Notes under the pieces: model-generated
What the model saw: only the letters and a program-made list of their open reading frames with translations
What the model was told of the DNA's origin: nothing
Database searches by the model: none
Shown: piece after piece, positions 1 through 9,442 of the stretch
Position numbering within the stretch: the first letter of the stretch is position 1
How the letters are laid out: the number at the start of each line of letters is the position of its first letter
Source of the DNA: Nocardia fluminea
GTDB lineage: Bacteria; Actinomycetota; Actinomycetes; Mycobacteriales; Mycobacteriaceae
DNA length: 64,000 nucleotides
Direction of reading: 5' to 3'
NCBI RefSeq assembly: GCF_002846365.1
Contig: NZ_PJMW01000002.1
Location: 744,001-808,000, forward strand
Made by a program: the position numbers and the translations under genes

Positions 1-2
1 GG

Positions 3-803
3 CCGAAATCCGATCCGCCCGGCCGCCTGCGGGCGAAGTTCATCGACATGCCCTTGAAGTCGAAGGCCGCTGTGCTGCAGCTGGATCCGGTGGCCGACCG
101 GGAGGAGTTCAACGAACTGATCCATCTGTCGTCCGCGATGACCGGCGAACTCCACGATGTGCTGGCGAACCTGCGCGCTGTCGAGAACCCGGCTCGCCGC
201 CGCCTCGCGATGCGCGTGGAGAATCTGGGACTGCTCAACTGGGAGGTCTGGGCGGGAACGGACCAGGCGGTCACCGACATCGTCGCCGATCGCCCCGACG
301 TGACGGTCCTGGATCTCGGCGGATTCTCGACGCCCGCACAGCAACTCGTCATCGCCCTGTCGCTGCTCGACGATCTGTGGGCCAGACGCGAGGAACGCCG
401 TCCGGTCCTGCTGGTGATCGACGAAGCCCACAACCTCGCCTCGCCCCTGCTCGAGTCGCCCGTGGCCGTGGCGGTGCGCGAGCGATTGATCCAGATCGCC
501 GCCGAGGGCCGCAAGTTCGGTCTGTGGTTGCTGCTGTCGACGCAACGCCCGTCGAAGGTGCACCCCGGCATCATCTCCCAGTGCGACAACCTCGCCCTGA
601 TGAAGATGACCTCGCCCGCCGACCTGGCCGAACTCGGCACCTACTTCGGCTACGCGCCGAACGACCTGCTCGCCCAGGCACCCTGGTTCCGGCAGGGAGA
701 GGCATTGCTGGCGGGCGGATTCGTCCCGACGCCCACACTGGCCAAGGTGAACCCACGGCTCACCCGGGAAGCGGGCGCCGACGTCTCGGTGCCGCTGCGA
801 TGA
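3..803 (+). CDS. HerA/DUF87-type ATP-binding protein, 3' part only
   Basis: The reading frame is open to the left edge of the window, so this is the C-terminal part (about 266 residues) of a longer protein. Visible features are a strong Walker B motif (VLLVIDEAHN), then a sensor-like stretch (TQRPSKVHPGIISQCDN) and the nucleotide-binding end of a hexameric HerA/VirB4/FtsK-like ATPase. Members of this family move DNA or act as ATPase partners of nucleases or other systems. The Walker A segment must lie outside the window, so substrate and partner cannot be named. The gene ends 38 bp before the convergent nitrilase-like gene. The fold call is firm; the biological role is open. Confidence 0.75.
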   Translation, partial: PKSDPPGRLRAKFIDMPLKSKAAVLQLDPVADREEFNELIHLSSAMTGELHDVLANLRAVENPARRRLAMRVENLGLLNWEVWAGTDQAVTDIVADRPDVTVLDLGGFSTPAQQLVIALSLLDDLWARREERRPVLLVIDEAHNLASPLLESPVAVAVRERLIQIAAEGRKFGLWLLLSTQRPSKVHPGIISQCDNLALMKMTSPADLAELGTYFGYAPNDLLAQAPWFRQGEALLAGGFVPTPTLAKVNPRLTREAGADVSVPLR

Positions 804-841
804 CGTCGGGCTTCGTCGAGTTGTGGTTCGCGGCCGTCGCC

Positions 842-1789
842 TCAGGCCCCCGTGAGTCCGACGCGCACCGGCTCGCGCCGCACGACCCGCCCGCTCGGCA
901 CCCGGAGCGGCTGCAAGCGCTCCCCCCGCGGCGCGACCGCCGCGGCCGGGCGCACGGCGCGGCCGAGGTCTAGATCGGCGTAGAGCAGTCCCTCCTCACC
1001 TTCCGCCAGCGGCGTGGCGAGTTCGAGTCCACCGGGTCCGAAGATCCGCGAGACTCCGCCACCGCCGCGCAGCAGGCGCCGCTCCGGCATCCGCGCGTCG
1101 ACGACTTCCCAGCCTGCCACGGGCACGACCGCGACCGGCGCGATGACATGGGTCGCCCCGTCCATCGCGTAGCGGACACTGGCGGCGGTGTTGAGATCGG
1201 GCCCCCACTCTTTGTCCTCCCCGTAGTACACGGTGAAGCCCGACCACGCGGCGACGTGGATCTGCTCGCGCTGCTCGTACATCTGCCCGCGCAGGTCGGC
1301 CCGGAGATGATCGGCGCCGCCGAGCACGCCGATCCGGCCGTGCACGGTGTCGCGAATCAGCGGTCCCCCGCCGGAGCCCTGGAAGACAGTGCGCTCCAGC
1401 CCGGTCGGTTCCGCTTTGCGCGCGACGGCGATGATGCCGTCGGCATCGATCAATGCCTGGGACATGAAGATTTCGCTGCCTGCCCGTTCGGCGAAGCCGA
1501 GGCAGACGTGCACACCCGTGCGCCGGGCGGCGTAGGCGATGGCACGCAGTTCGGGGCCGTCGGCGGTAAGCGCGTTGGCCGAGTACCTGGCGAGGAATTC
1601 CTCGCCCCAATCGACCGAATTGAGCCACATCCACCACGGAAATCCGGGCAGGAATGTCTCGGGAAAGGCAAGCACTTGCGCGCCGCCGCGTTCGGACGCC
1701 TCGATATATTCGATTGTCTGTTCGACTCCGGCCGACAGATTCAACCACTTCGGCTCGGCTTGCACCGCTGCCACGCGTACCCGACTCAT
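842..1789 (-). CDS. Nitrilase-family (carbon-nitrogen hydrolase) protein lacking the catalytic Cys
   Basis: A 315-residue protein with the overall sequence of plant/bacterial-type nitrilases, normally enzymes that turn nitriles into acids and ammonia through a Glu-Lys-Cys triad. The Glu (E44 in AFPETF) and Lys (K125 in ARKAEPT) are present, and the region after the usual Cys is well kept (QMYEQREQIHVAAW). The Cys itself is replaced: where family members read roughly LNCWEH this protein reads LGGADH (G158). The genomic codons there (GGC GGC GCC GAT CAT) confirm it. Length and frame are intact, so it is not an obvious pseudogene. It is probably inactive as a nitrilase and may bind a ligand or have another role. 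It lies downstream of two AraC-type regulators on the same strand. Confidence 0.85.
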   Translation of the reverse strand: MSRVRVAAVQAEPKWLNLSAGVEQTIEYIEASERGGAQVLAFPETFLPGFPWWMWLNSVDWGEEFLARYSANALTADGPELRAIAYAARRTGVHVCLGFAERAGSEIFMSQALIDADGIIAVARKAEPTGLERTVFQGSGGGPLIRDTVHGRIGVLGGADHLRADLRGQMYEQREQIHVAAWSGFTVYYGEDKEWGPDLNTAASVRYAMDGATHVIAPVAVVPVAGWEVVDARMPERRLLRGGGGVSRIFGPGGLELATPLAEGEEGLLYADLDLGRAVRPAAAVAPRGERLQPLRVPSGRVVRREPVRVGLTGA

Positions 1790-1811
1790 CGTGCCCCCTT
1801 GTCTCTCAACC

Positions 1812-1833
1812 AGTGAAGAGTGTTCAATTCACT
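1812..1833 (-). promoter_or_regulatory. Inverted repeat upstream of the nitrilase-like gene
   Basis: A perfect 6-bp inverted repeat, AGTGAA-N10-TTCACT, lies about 22 bp upstream of the nitrilase-like start codon, with a nested GAGTG-N7-CACTC. Its place between the AraC-family gene and the nitrilase-like gene fits an operator for one of the neighbouring regulators. This is positional inference only; no known consensus was matched. Confidence 0.3.
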
Positions 1834-1956
1834 CTCTCGCAGAATGGCGCCGGACAAACTGTCATCCCGTGCCAGCCGACTGACCGTTTGTGCCAATCCG
1901 CCGATTGCGATGAGCCCTGCCGAGGGTCGGTCGAATAACGCTGCGTAACAGTGGGA

Positions 1957-2907
1957 TCAGATAGACATAGCACTCGATGCGAGCATGCGGAATTCGCCGG
2001 GGGTCATCCCGGTTTCCAGTCTGAAGGCACGGAAGAAGTGCCTTTCGGAAGCGAAGCCGGAAGCGAGCGCGACAGTCGCCGTCGCCCGTCCGGGATCACG
2101 GGCGAGCAGCGTGCGCGCGCATTCCACCCGCATGCGCCGCAGCACGGCACTGAGCCCGTCTTCCACATCACCGAAAAGCCGGTACAGCGTGCGCCGCGAC
2201 ACCAGACAGGCACGGGCGATGTCGTCGATCGTCAGACTCGGGTCGGCGCACCTGGTCCGCATGAAGGACAGCACCTGCTCGCGGGACAACGCCTGCGCGG
2301 GCTGACCCGACGGAATCTCCCCCGAGGCCAGCCGGACGGCGGAGGCGAGCAGCTTCACCCCGTTGTCGGCCAGCACGGCCGCATGGCCGGGAGCGCTCTG
2401 CTGGATACGGGCGAGATCGCGAAAGAAGCCGGCGACCACGCCACCGGCACTGTCGGCGGTGACCGTCACCGCGGTCGGCAACGGGGCACTGCCGGGGCCG
2501 AGTTGTTGACGCAGGACCTCCAGCGGTGTCTGCACCACGACCTGCGACCACTGGCCGTCGAGATCCCAGTGATACGGGCGCGAGGTGTCGTAGAAGACCA
2601 TGTCACCGGGGCGGACCAAGGCGACCCGATCATCCTGGTGCAGGAGTCCGGATCCCTCGGTCAGGATGGAGACCAGCAGGAATTCGCCCTCGGTCTTCGC
2701 GATTCCGCGGCGGGTGCGGCGAATCCGCTGACCGCCTGCACTGACTGTCGACAGGTCGAAGCCCGGCTGGCTGCTGCGCACGATCCGGCCGTGGAAGGTG
2801 TCCCCGTCGCCCGGCTCCACCATCAGTGGGACGTAACTCTCCGACAGCAACGACTCCCATTCGGCAAACGATTCGCGTACCCCGGCACGGGTTTGCGCGA
2901 TCTCCAT
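1957..2907 (-). CDS. AraC-family transcriptional regulator
   Basis: A 316-residue regulator from the chosen start: an N-terminal AraC-binding-like (cupin-type, pfam14525-like) sensor domain over about residues 1-190 and a C-terminal double helix-turn-helix (LTIDDIARACLVSRRTLYRLF, then a second helix pair ending ASERHFFRAFRLETGMTPGEFR). The ORF stays open up to 3027, but I prefer the ATG at 2907 (MEIAQTRAGV). It has a GAGG ribosome-binding site 8 nt upstream and matches the start of the neighbouring paralogue. It sits 167 bp upstream of the nitrilase-like gene on the same strand and is the obvious candidate to control it. Ligand unknown. Confidence 0.9.
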   Translation of the reverse strand: MEIAQTRAGVRESFAEWESLLSESYVPLMVEPGDGDTFHGRIVRSSQPGFDLSTVSAGGQRIRRTRRGIAKTEGEFLLVSILTEGSGLLHQDDRVALVRPGDMVFYDTSRPYHWDLDGQWSQVVVQTPLEVLRQQLGPGSAPLPTAVTVTADSAGGVVAGFFRDLARIQQSAPGHAAVLADNGVKLLASAVRLASGEIPSGQPAQALSREQVLSFMRTRCADPSLTIDDIARACLVSRRTLYRLFGDVEDGLSAVLRRMRVECARTLLARDPGRATATVALASGFASERHFFRAFRLETGMTPGEFRMLASSAMSI

Positions 2908-3153
2908 GCCAACCACCTCGCTCCCTATCCGAGTCGAACAGCAAACAGCTGGCGTCGCACATTCGTCGGGCTCGCCCGTGGCCGAGCCTGCCAGATCAAC
3001 TGTCCAATTTCCATCTCCTGTTTCCACATGGGATAGTTTGGCGTCATTGTAAATGCATCTAGCACCGATGATTCCAGCGGATATCCAGTGCGAGTCTTTC
3101 AGTATGAAACCTCCGTGTGAGGCACATCACCTAAGCCGCCTTGACGGCATTCG

Positions 3154-4131
3154 TCAGGCGATGGGGGCGTCCGAATCAGCTATTGCCCGGTATTCGCCCG
3201 GCGTCATGCCCGTCTCCGCCTGGAACGCGCGATAGAACTGTCGCTCGGTGGCGAATCCCGACGCGGTCGCCACCGCCGCGACCGAACGGAAGTCGCTCGA
3301 CACGAGCAAGACCCGCGCCCGCTCCAGCCGCATTCCACGCAGCACCGCCCCGAGTCCGCCCTCGAACTCCGCCACCACCCGATAGAGCGTGCGCCGCGAA
3401 ACCCGGCAGCCGTCCGCGATGCGCTCGATCGTCAGCTCGGGGTCGGTGAAATTGGCGCGCAGATAATCCAGCACCTGCTGCCCGTTCACCGCCTCGATCT
3501 GCGCCCGGCCGGGTCGCCCGCCCGACGCGATGGTGGCCGCCGCACCGAGGAGATCGATGCCGCTGCTCGCGAGCACCGCCGCCGCGGCCGGATCAGTGCT
3601 GTGCAGCTGCGCGACCTGACGGAAGAACCTGGCCAGCATGGGCCCGACTCCGCCTTCGCCGATCACCATTCCGGCAGGCAGCGCATCGGCACGGACACCG
3701 AGGTGGTCCACGACCTGCTGGCGGGGCACCCGGACGGTGAGATCCTCGATCAGGCCCTCCGAGCGCCACCGGATCGGCTGCGAGGTGTCGTAGAAGATCA
3801 TCGCGCCCGGGGTCAGCTCGACGCGATTGCCCGCGTGCTCCACCTGGGCACGCCCGGCGAGCACCACGCTGCCGATGACATGGAAATCATCGGCTCTGGC
3901 GATATGCCTGCGCGACCGGCGCAATTCGTGTCCCTCGGCGGTCACCGTGCCCACGGAGATATCCCCGAAGTCGGCCGACCTGATCCGTCCCTCGAACGGA
4001 CGCGACACAGTGGGCGCTATCGATACCTCGGTAATAGCGCCGGCCACCAGCTGTTCCCAGTGCGCGAATGCGTCCGACGCCGCGATGTGCGCGGTCGAGC
4101 AGATCTCGGGAAACCCCTCGAACGCCGTCAT
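3154..4131 (-). CDS. AraC-family transcriptional regulator (paralogue)
   Basis: 325 residues with the same plan as the downstream regulator: N-terminal sensor domain (through VELTPGAMIFYDTSQPIRW) and C-terminal AraC HTH (LTIERIADGCRVSRRTLYRVV... ATERQFYRAFQAETGMTPGEYR). The two proteins are alignable over their full length, including the FYDTS(Q/R)P motif, so they look like an old tandem duplication. The lone downstream gene unit is the nitrilase-like gene; one regulator may control the other. Ligand and target are not deducible from sequence. Confidence 0.9.
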   Translation of the reverse strand: MTAFEGFPEICSTAHIAASDAFAHWEQLVAGAITEVSIAPTVSRPFEGRIRSADFGDISVGTVTAEGHELRRSRRHIARADDFHVIGSVVLAGRAQVEHAGNRVELTPGAMIFYDTSQPIRWRSEGLIEDLTVRVPRQQVVDHLGVRADALPAGMVIGEGGVGPMLARFFRQVAQLHSTDPAAAAVLASSGIDLLGAAATIASGGRPGRAQIEAVNGQQVLDYLRANFTDPELTIERIADGCRVSRRTLYRVVAEFEGGLGAVLRGMRLERARVLLVSSDFRSVAAVATASGFATERQFYRAFQAETGMTPGEYRAIADSDAPIA

Positions 4132-4432
4132 CGACCGGCGCCGCTATTCAACCGCAAACGGGCACCGGCTTGCCGGGAATTCACCTGGCGCCATTCCCTT
4201 CTCACCATGATCGCTGCCACTCGTCGAATGAGGTGGCCGAGGAAGTATTCATCGTCTGGAAACTAGCATTGCCATCGATTACCGAGCCGATAACGTGAGC
4301 GCCACCACCACAACTCGGCATCCGAGACAGGAAAATTTCCTTAATTTCTCAAAGTAGGGAAAGTCTCGAACGAATATCGAATCACCACTCGGCGGTGCAC
4401 GCGTCACAGAATTCGGCGATAGGGTACGGCCA
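4132..4432. other. Intergenic stretch, AT-richer than surroundings
   Basis: About 300 bp between truA and the upstream AraC gene. No coding ORF is convincing. It is noticeably richer in A/T than its neighbours around 4325-4380, which fits a promoter region for the AraC gene transcribed leftwards. I see no RNA gene or clear terminator hairpin for truA. Confidence 0.5.
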
Positions 4433-5257
4433 TTAATCGCCGCAGCAACCGCCTTCGGGCGCCGGCACTGTTCTGGATTCCCGGGTTTGGGCATTGCGGG
4501 CAGCGAGGTCGGCATCTGCCGGGTAATCCACGGCGATCAGGCTCAGGCCGTGGGCGGGGGCGACCGTGACCGAGCTGGATCGTGCGGTCTCGGCGAGCAG
4601 GGCCGTGGTCCATTCAGGAGCACGACGGCCCTCGCCGACCGCGAGAACGGCGCCGACGAGGCTGCGGACCATCGACCAGCAGAAGGCATCGGCACTGACG
4701 TAGGCGGTGAGCAGGTCGCCGTCGCGTTCCCAGTCGAAGCGCTGAAGTTCGCGGATGGTGGTCGCGCCTTCGCGGCGGCGGCAGAAGGCGGCGAAGTTGT
4801 GCAGGCCCAACAGGTTTCGTGAGGCGGCGCGCATGGCATCGAGATCTACGCCGGGTTTGCACGGCACCACCCCGCGCGCCTGCAACGGCTGGGCACCGTA
4901 GGGGGCGATAGTGAGACGGTAGGCGTAGTGGCGGCGCAGCGCGGAGAAGCGGGCGTCGAATTCGGGAGGAGCGGTGCGGATCTCGGTGATCCGCACATCC
5001 TTGGGCAGGAACTTGGCCATGCGGTACATCAGCTTGCCTGCGTCGAACTCCGACTCGGTGTCGAAGTGCGCGACCTGCCCCTCGGCGTGCACACCCGCGT
5101 CCGTGCGGCCGGCGACCGTCAGCTGCAGCGGCTCACGTAACACCTTCGACAGCGACTCCTCCAGCACACCCTGCACCGTGCGCAGCCCCGGCTGACGTGC
5201 CCAGCCGGTGAAGTCGGTGCCGTCATAACTGATCCCGAGCCGCACCCGAGTCGTCAC
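4433..5257 (-). CDS. truA: tRNA pseudouridine synthase A
   Basis: 274 residues. TruA makes pseudouridine at positions 38-40 of the tRNA anticodon arm. The N-terminus ([20 protein letters not shown]) and the catalytic-Asp motif ([18 protein letters not shown]) are canonical, followed by the second domain with the F(C/W)SMVRSLVGA segment near residue 200. The start is GTG at 5257, preceded by an AGGAGG site with 5-nt spacing. It follows rplQ with an 82-bp gap that contains a hairpin, the usual place for truA in Actinobacteria. Confidence 0.97.
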   Translation of the reverse strand: MTTRVRLGISYDGTDFTGWARQPGLRTVQGVLEESLSKVLREPLQLTVAGRTDAGVHAEGQVAHFDTESEFDAGKLMYRMAKFLPKDVRITEIRTAPPEFDARFSALRRHYAYRLTIAPYGAQPLQARGVVPCKPGVDLDAMRAASRNLLGLHNFAAFCRRREGATTIRELQRFDWERDGDLLTAYVSADAFCWSMVRSLVGAVLAVGEGRRAPEWTTALLAETARSSSVTVAPAHGLSLIAVDYPADADLAARNAQTRESRTVPAPEGGCCGD

Positions 5258-5289
5258 GCCATCCTCCTGAATTCACGCACGAGAAAGAA

Positions 5290-5324
5290 CCGAGCCCGCC
5301 ACCCACGAAGGGTGACGGGCTCGG
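5290..5324 (-). terminator. Hairpin terminator or attenuator after rplQ
   Basis: Two 15-nt arms (5290-5304 and 5310-5324) pair at 14 of 15 positions around a 5-nt loop, followed on the transcribed strand by the pyrimidine-rich TTCTTTCTC. It lies between rplQ and truA, so it should end or weaken transcription of the ribosomal/rpoA operon before truA. Confidence 0.75.
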
Positions 5325-5339
5325 TGGAACTCCTGAGAA

Positions 5340-5858
5340 TCAGGCGTCCTTCTTGTCCTCGGTGGCCTCCGCGGACCGAGCGTCGGCCGCAGCCTCGGTC
5401 TCGTCGGCGGCGGTCTCCTCGACGACCTCAGCGGCCGGGGCCTCTTCGGTCTTCTGCGATGCGGCGACGCGACGGGCCCGATCGGCCTCGTTGGTCACGG
5501 TCTTCTCGCGGACGAGTTCGATGATGGCCATCGGCGCGTTGTCACCCTTGCGCGGCAGCGCCTTGGTGATACGGGTGTAGCCACCCTCGCGACCCTCGAA
5601 CGAGGGACCGATGTCGGCGAACAGGACGTGGACGACATCCTTGTTGCGGATGTCCTTCATGACCTCACGACGGTCGGCAAGACTGCCGGCCTTCGCCTTG
5701 GTGATGATCTTCTCGGCGTAGGGACGCACCGCCTTGGCCTTGGCCTCGGTGGTCGTGATCCGACCGTGCTCGAAAAGCGCCGTGGCCAGGTTGGCGAAGA
5801 TCGCCTTCTGGTGCGACGCCGAGCCGCCGAACCGGCGGCCCTTCTTGGGCTTGGGCAT
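5340..5858 (-). CDS. rplQ: 50S ribosomal protein L17
   Basis: 172 residues. The conserved L17 core occupies about residues 1-120 ([20 protein letters not shown] at the start, [29 protein letters not shown]). The remainder is the Ala/Glu-rich acidic extension typical of actinobacterial L17 ([18 protein letters not shown]). It follows rpoA by 21 bp in the same operon. Confidence 0.98.
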   Translation of the reverse strand: MPKPKKGRRFGGSASHQKAIFANLATALFEHGRITTTEAKAKAVRPYAEKIITKAKAGSLADRREVMKDIRNKDVVHVLFADIGPSFEGREGGYTRITKALPRKGDNAPMAIIELVREKTVTNEADRARRVAASQKTEEAPAAEVVEETAADETEAAADARSAEATEDKKDA

Positions 5859-5879
5859 TGTCAGTTTCTCCTGGGCGTA

Positions 5880-6938
5880 TTAAAGCTGTTCGGTTTCGGC
5901 GTAGTCCTGCTCGCCGCCGTCGGTATCACTGAACGTGCCGCTGTCGCTCCACGTTCCGGTGCTCGCGTCGTAACCCACCACGGAGGACGGGTCGAACGAC
6001 GCCGGGCTGTCCTTGAGCGAGAGGCCGAGCGTGTGCAGCTTGACCTTCACCTCGTCGATGGACTTCTGGCCGAAGTTACGGATGTCGAGCAGATCCGACT
6101 CGGTACGGGCAACGAGCTCGCCCACCGTGTGCACACCCTCGCGCTTGAGGCAGTTGTAGGACCGGACGGTGAGGTCCAGGTCCTCGATCGGCAGACCGAA
6201 CGAGGCGATGTGATCAGCCTCGGCCGGGCTGGGGCCGATCTCGATGCCCTCGGCTTCGACGTTGAGCTCACGGGCCAGGCCGAAGAGCTCGACCAGGGTC
6301 TTACCCGCCGAAGCGAGCGCGTCCCGGGCCGTGATGGAGTTCTTGGTCTCCACGTCGAGGATGAGACGGTCGAAGTCGGTGCGCTGCTCGACACGGGTGG
6401 CCTCGACCTTGTAGGTCACCTTGAGCACCGGGGAGTAGATCGAATCCACCGGGATCCGGCCGATTTCCGCGCCGGTCGCCTTGTTCTGCACGGCGGGCAC
6501 GTAACCGCGACCCCGCTCGACGACGAGCTCGATCTCGAGCTTGCCCTTGTCGTTCAGGGTGGCGATGTGCATGTCCGGGTTGTGCACGATGACGCCGGCG
6601 GGCGGGACGATGTCACCGGCGGTGACGGTGCCCGGGCCCTGCTTACGCACGTACATGGTGACCGGCTCGTCCTCTTCGGAGGACACGACCAGGCCCTTGA
6701 GGTTCAGGATGATGTCGGTGACATCCTCCTTCACGCCGGGGACGGTGGTGAACTCGTGCAGGACGCCGTCGATGCGGATGCTCGTGACCGCGGCCCCCGG
6801 GATGGAGGACAGCAGGGTACGACGCAGCGAGTTGCCGAGGGTGTAACCGAAGCCCGGCTCGAGGGGTTCGATGGTGAACTTCGAGCGGTTCTCCGCCACA
6901 ACCTCTTCGGTCAGTGTCGGACGCTGGGAAATCAGCAT
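5880..6938 (-). CDS. rpoA: DNA-directed RNA polymerase subunit alpha
   Basis: 352 residues. The N-terminal domain (assembly and dimerisation) carries the motif [25 protein letters not shown]. The C-terminal domain (about 250-320) carries the DNA/activator-contacting helices ([38 protein letters not shown]). The terminal tail is acidic. It lies between rpsD and rplQ, as in most bacteria. Confidence 0.99.
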   Translation of the reverse strand: MLISQRPTLTEEVVAENRSKFTIEPLEPGFGYTLGNSLRRTLLSSIPGAAVTSIRIDGVLHEFTTVPGVKEDVTDIILNLKGLVVSSEEDEPVTMYVRKQGPGTVTAGDIVPPAGVIVHNPDMHIATLNDKGKLEIELVVERGRGYVPAVQNKATGAEIGRIPVDSIYSPVLKVTYKVEATRVEQRTDFDRLILDVETKNSITARDALASAGKTLVELFGLARELNVEAEGIEIGPSPAEADHIASFGLPIEDLDLTVRSYNCLKREGVHTVGELVARTESDLLDIRNFGQKSIDEVKVKLHTLGLSLKDSPASFDPSSVVGYDASTGTWSDSGTFSDTDGGEQDYAETEQL

Positions 6939-7029
6939 GAGGATCTACTTCCTGTTCAGGGCATCCGCTATTTGATGCCTCGTCAGTGATTGCGGGGGCC
7001 GCCGCGCGGCGACCCCCACCGTTAAGCGA

Positions 7030-7635
7030 TTACTTCGAGTAGTACTCGACGATGAGCTGTTCGGTCAGCGGCACATCGATCTGCGCGCGCTCGGGCAGCT
7101 GGTGCACCAGGATGCGCAGGCGGCCGGGGACGACCTGCAGCCAACCGGGGACCGGACGGTCGCCGACGGTCTCGCGAGCCACCTGGAACGGCAGCGTCGG
7201 GAGCGACTTCTCCTTGACATCGATGATGTCGTACTGGGAGACCTGGTAGCTGGGGACGTTCACCTTGACACCGTTGACGATGAAGTGACCGTGGCTGACC
7301 AGCTGACGGGCCTGACGACGGGTACGGGCCAGACCGGCGCGGTACACGACGTTGTCCAGACGCGACTCGAGCAGACGGAGCAGGTTGTCGCCGGTCTTAC
7401 CCTTGAGGCGGTTGGCCTCTTCGTAGTAACGACGGAACTGCTTCTCCATGACGCCGTACGAGAAGCGAGCCTTCTGCTTCTCCTGCAGCTGCATGAGGTA
7501 CTCGGATTCCTTGATCCGCGCGCGGCCGTGCTGGCCGGGCGGGTAAGGACGACGCTCGAACGCCTGGTCGCCTCCGACGAGGTCGACGCGCAGACGACGC
7601 GACTTGCGGGTGATGGGGCCTGTATAACGTGCCAT
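7030..7635 (-). CDS. rpsD: 30S ribosomal protein S4
   Basis: 201 residues, the standard length for the zinc-free form. The N-terminus is MARYTGPITRKSRRLRVDLV, followed by the S4 RNA-binding domain (RLDNVVYRAGLARTRRQARQLVSHGHFIVNG). It nucleates 30S assembly and in other bacteria can autoregulate the operon. It lies 24 bp downstream of rpsK. Confidence 0.99.
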   Translation of the reverse strand: MARYTGPITRKSRRLRVDLVGGDQAFERRPYPPGQHGRARIKESEYLMQLQEKQKARFSYGVMEKQFRRYYEEANRLKGKTGDNLLRLLESRLDNVVYRAGLARTRRQARQLVSHGHFIVNGVKVNVPSYQVSQYDIIDVKEKSLPTLPFQVARETVGDRPVPGWLQVVPGRLRILVHQLPERAQIDVPLTEQLIVEYYSK

Positions 7636-7659
7636 TGTGAGCTTTTTCCTTTCCCGCTA

Positions 7660-8073
7660 TTAGACGCGACGCCGCTTGGGCGGACGGCAGCCGTTGTGCG
7701 GCTGCGGAGTGACATCGGAGATCGAGCCCACTTCCAGGCCCGCGGCCTGCAGCGAACGGATCGCGGTCTCGCGGCCCGAACCCGGGCCCTTCACGAACAC
7801 GTCGACCTTCTTGACGCCGTTCTCCTGCGCCTTGCGGGCAGCGTTCTCGGCAGCGAGCTGCGCGGCGAACGGGGTGCTCTTACGCGAACCCTTGAAACCG
7901 ACGTGACCCGACGACGCCCACGAGATGACATTGCCCTCGGGGTCGGTGATCGAGACGATCGTGTTGTTGAACGTGCTCTTGATGTGCGCGTGGCCGTGCG
8001 GGATGTTCTTCTTATCCCGGCGACGCGACTTCTGAGTCTTCTTCGGGCCAGCGGCCCGGCTCTTCGGAGGCAT
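7660..8073 (-). CDS. rpsK: 30S ribosomal protein S11
   Basis: 137 residues with the S11 core [19 protein letters not shown] and the C-terminal [21 protein letters not shown] signature. It forms part of the 30S platform. It sits 9 bp downstream of rpsM, so the two are co-translated. Confidence 0.99.
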   Translation of the reverse strand: MPPKSRAAGPKKTQKSRRRDKKNIPHGHAHIKSTFNNTIVSITDPEGNVISWASSGHVGFKGSRKSTPFAAQLAAENAARKAQENGVKKVDVFVKGPGSGRETAIRSLQAAGLEVGSISDVTPQPHNGCRPPKRRRV

Positions 8074-8082
8074 ACGCTATCC

Positions 8083-8454
8083 CTACTTCTTCTTGCCGGC
8101 GACGGTCTTCTTCGGACCCTTGCGCGTACGCGCGTTGGTCTTGGTGCGCTGACCACGAACGGGCAGGCCACGACGGTGGCGGATGCCCTGGTAGCAGCCG
8201 ATCTCGATCTTGCGACGAATATCGGCCTGAACCTCGCGGCGCAGGTCACCTTCGACCTTGTAGTCCGAAGCCTCGATGTACTCGCGGAGCTTCGCCAGGT
8301 CGTCGTCGTTCAGGTCCTTGGAGCGCAGGTCGGGGCTGACGCCCGTCTCGGCCAGGATCTGGGTGGCGCGGGTGCGCCCGATTCCGAAAATGTAGGTCAG
8401 CGCGATCTCCATGCGCTTTTCGCGCGGGAGATCAACGCCCATCAGACGTGCCAT
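8083..8454 (-). CDS. rpsM: 30S ribosomal protein S13
   Basis: 123 residues. Begins [20 protein letters not shown], has the GIGRTRA helix-two-turn-helix and the basic C-terminal tail ([21 protein letters not shown]) that contacts tRNA. A 177-bp gap separates it from rpmJ. Confidence 0.99.
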   Translation of the reverse strand: MARLMGVDLPREKRMEIALTYIFGIGRTRATQILAETGVSPDLRSKDLNDDDLAKLREYIEASDYKVEGDLRREVQADIRRKIEIGCYQGIRHRRGLPVRGQRTKTNARTRKGPKKTVAGKKK

Positions 8455-8631
8455 GTGGCAGGTTCCTTAATGGTTGCGGAGGTCTGCTCCCCGTCCGTCC
8501 CCCCGGGTACACAATGGGGGCACCGGCCTCCGTGCCGGTGGATGGCGCGCACACGTACGTACGCGCTGGAACTGGGAGTGCTTCTTTCGGTCAGTCCGAT
8601 CAGACGATCGGTGCCCGGCGGTGAGGCTGGA

Positions 8632-8745
8632 TCAGCCCTGACGCTGCTTGTGGCGCAGGTTGTCGCAGATCACCATGACCCGACCATGACGGCGGATCAC
8701 CTTGCACTTCTCGCAGATCTTCTTGACGCTCGGATTAACCTTCAC
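8632..8745 (-). CDS. rpmJ: 50S ribosomal protein L36
   Basis: A 37-residue protein: it begins [17 protein letters not shown] and ends NLRHKQRQG. The start is GTG at 8743-8745 and the stop is TGA at 8632-8634. The zinc-binding C-x2-C-x12-C-x4-H pattern is present (CEKC, C, H), so this is the zinc-containing form. It lies between infA and rpsM, its usual place. Confidence 0.97.
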   Translation of the reverse strand: MKVNPSVKKICEKCKVIRRHGRVMVICDNLRHKQRQG

Positions 8746-8889
8746 GTCAGTCCAATCTTGTATTGGTCCACACAGGTGGTGTGAACACAGTTTTTCCCCA
8801 GCCAGAGGACTGGGGAAGTCTGGTGTGCGTCCCGTTGCCGGGACACTGTGCGGCGCCGCGCGCCGGTCGGCTCGCGACGCCGTCAGGCA

Positions 8890-9111
8890 TCACTTGTAGC
8901 GGTAGACAATCCGGCCGCGAGACAGGTCGTACGGCGACAGCTCGACGACCACGCGGTCTTCCGGAAGGATACGAATGTAGTGCTGCCGCATCTTTCCGCT
9001 GATGTGCGCGAGAACCTTGTGACCGTTCTCGAGCTCGATCCGGAACATCGCATTGGGCAGCGGCTCGACAACTCGACCCTCGACCTCGATGGCCCCGTCT
9101 TTCTTCGCCAT
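8890..9111 (-). CDS. infA: Translation initiation factor IF-1
   Basis: 73 residues from the ATG at 9109-9111 ([20 protein letters not shown]) to RGRIVYRYK, the standard length and an OB-fold sequence. The frame is open further upstream, but those residues do not resemble IF-1, and a GGAGG site sits directly before this ATG. First gene of the infA-rpmJ-rpsM-rpsK-rpsD-rpoA-rplQ run. Confidence 0.98.
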
Positions 9112-9442
9112 ATCCTCCGCGATCCCGGTTACGCTCAACCTGAGTTTGATGGCCGTCCGCGTGGGTGACGTCGACCGAGAACCCGTCGACATGCATGCGA
9201 ACAGTCGGCGCATAGGTGCACCGCCGCTCAAGCTTACCGGCCCGGGCGGCCAGAGGCAAAAGTGACCCGAACCGTACACCCTGACCGGGCCTCGCGCCGC
9301 ACAATCGAAAGGCCCGCGAGCCCGCCGCCCTGAGCACGGCGTCGAGCCGCCGGGCGGCCACCACGCCCTGGGTGTTGTCGCGTAAACTCACCGGCGTCGG
9401 AGAAGTGGGTCGATCAGATCGGGGGACCCTGGTGAGCGAGGC
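9112..9442. other. Divergent promoter region infA / EspI-like gene
   Basis: About 330 bp between divergent genes, with no coding ORF I can support. It must hold the infA promoter (leftward) and the promoter of the EspI-like gene (rightward). For the latter, TAAACT at 9383-9388 preceded by GCG is a reasonable -10 element; no clear -35 is seen. Confidence 0.5.

Noticed and set aside
4330..4340. Palindrome GGAAAATTTCC as an operator
   Set aside because: It is short, lies in AT-richer DNA where such palindromes arise by chance, and is not next to a recognised start or promoter.
7102..8784. Plus-strand 560-codon frame
   Set aside because: It lies antisense to rpsD, rpsK and rpsM, which are certain, and reads as Leu/Val/Thr-rich noise.
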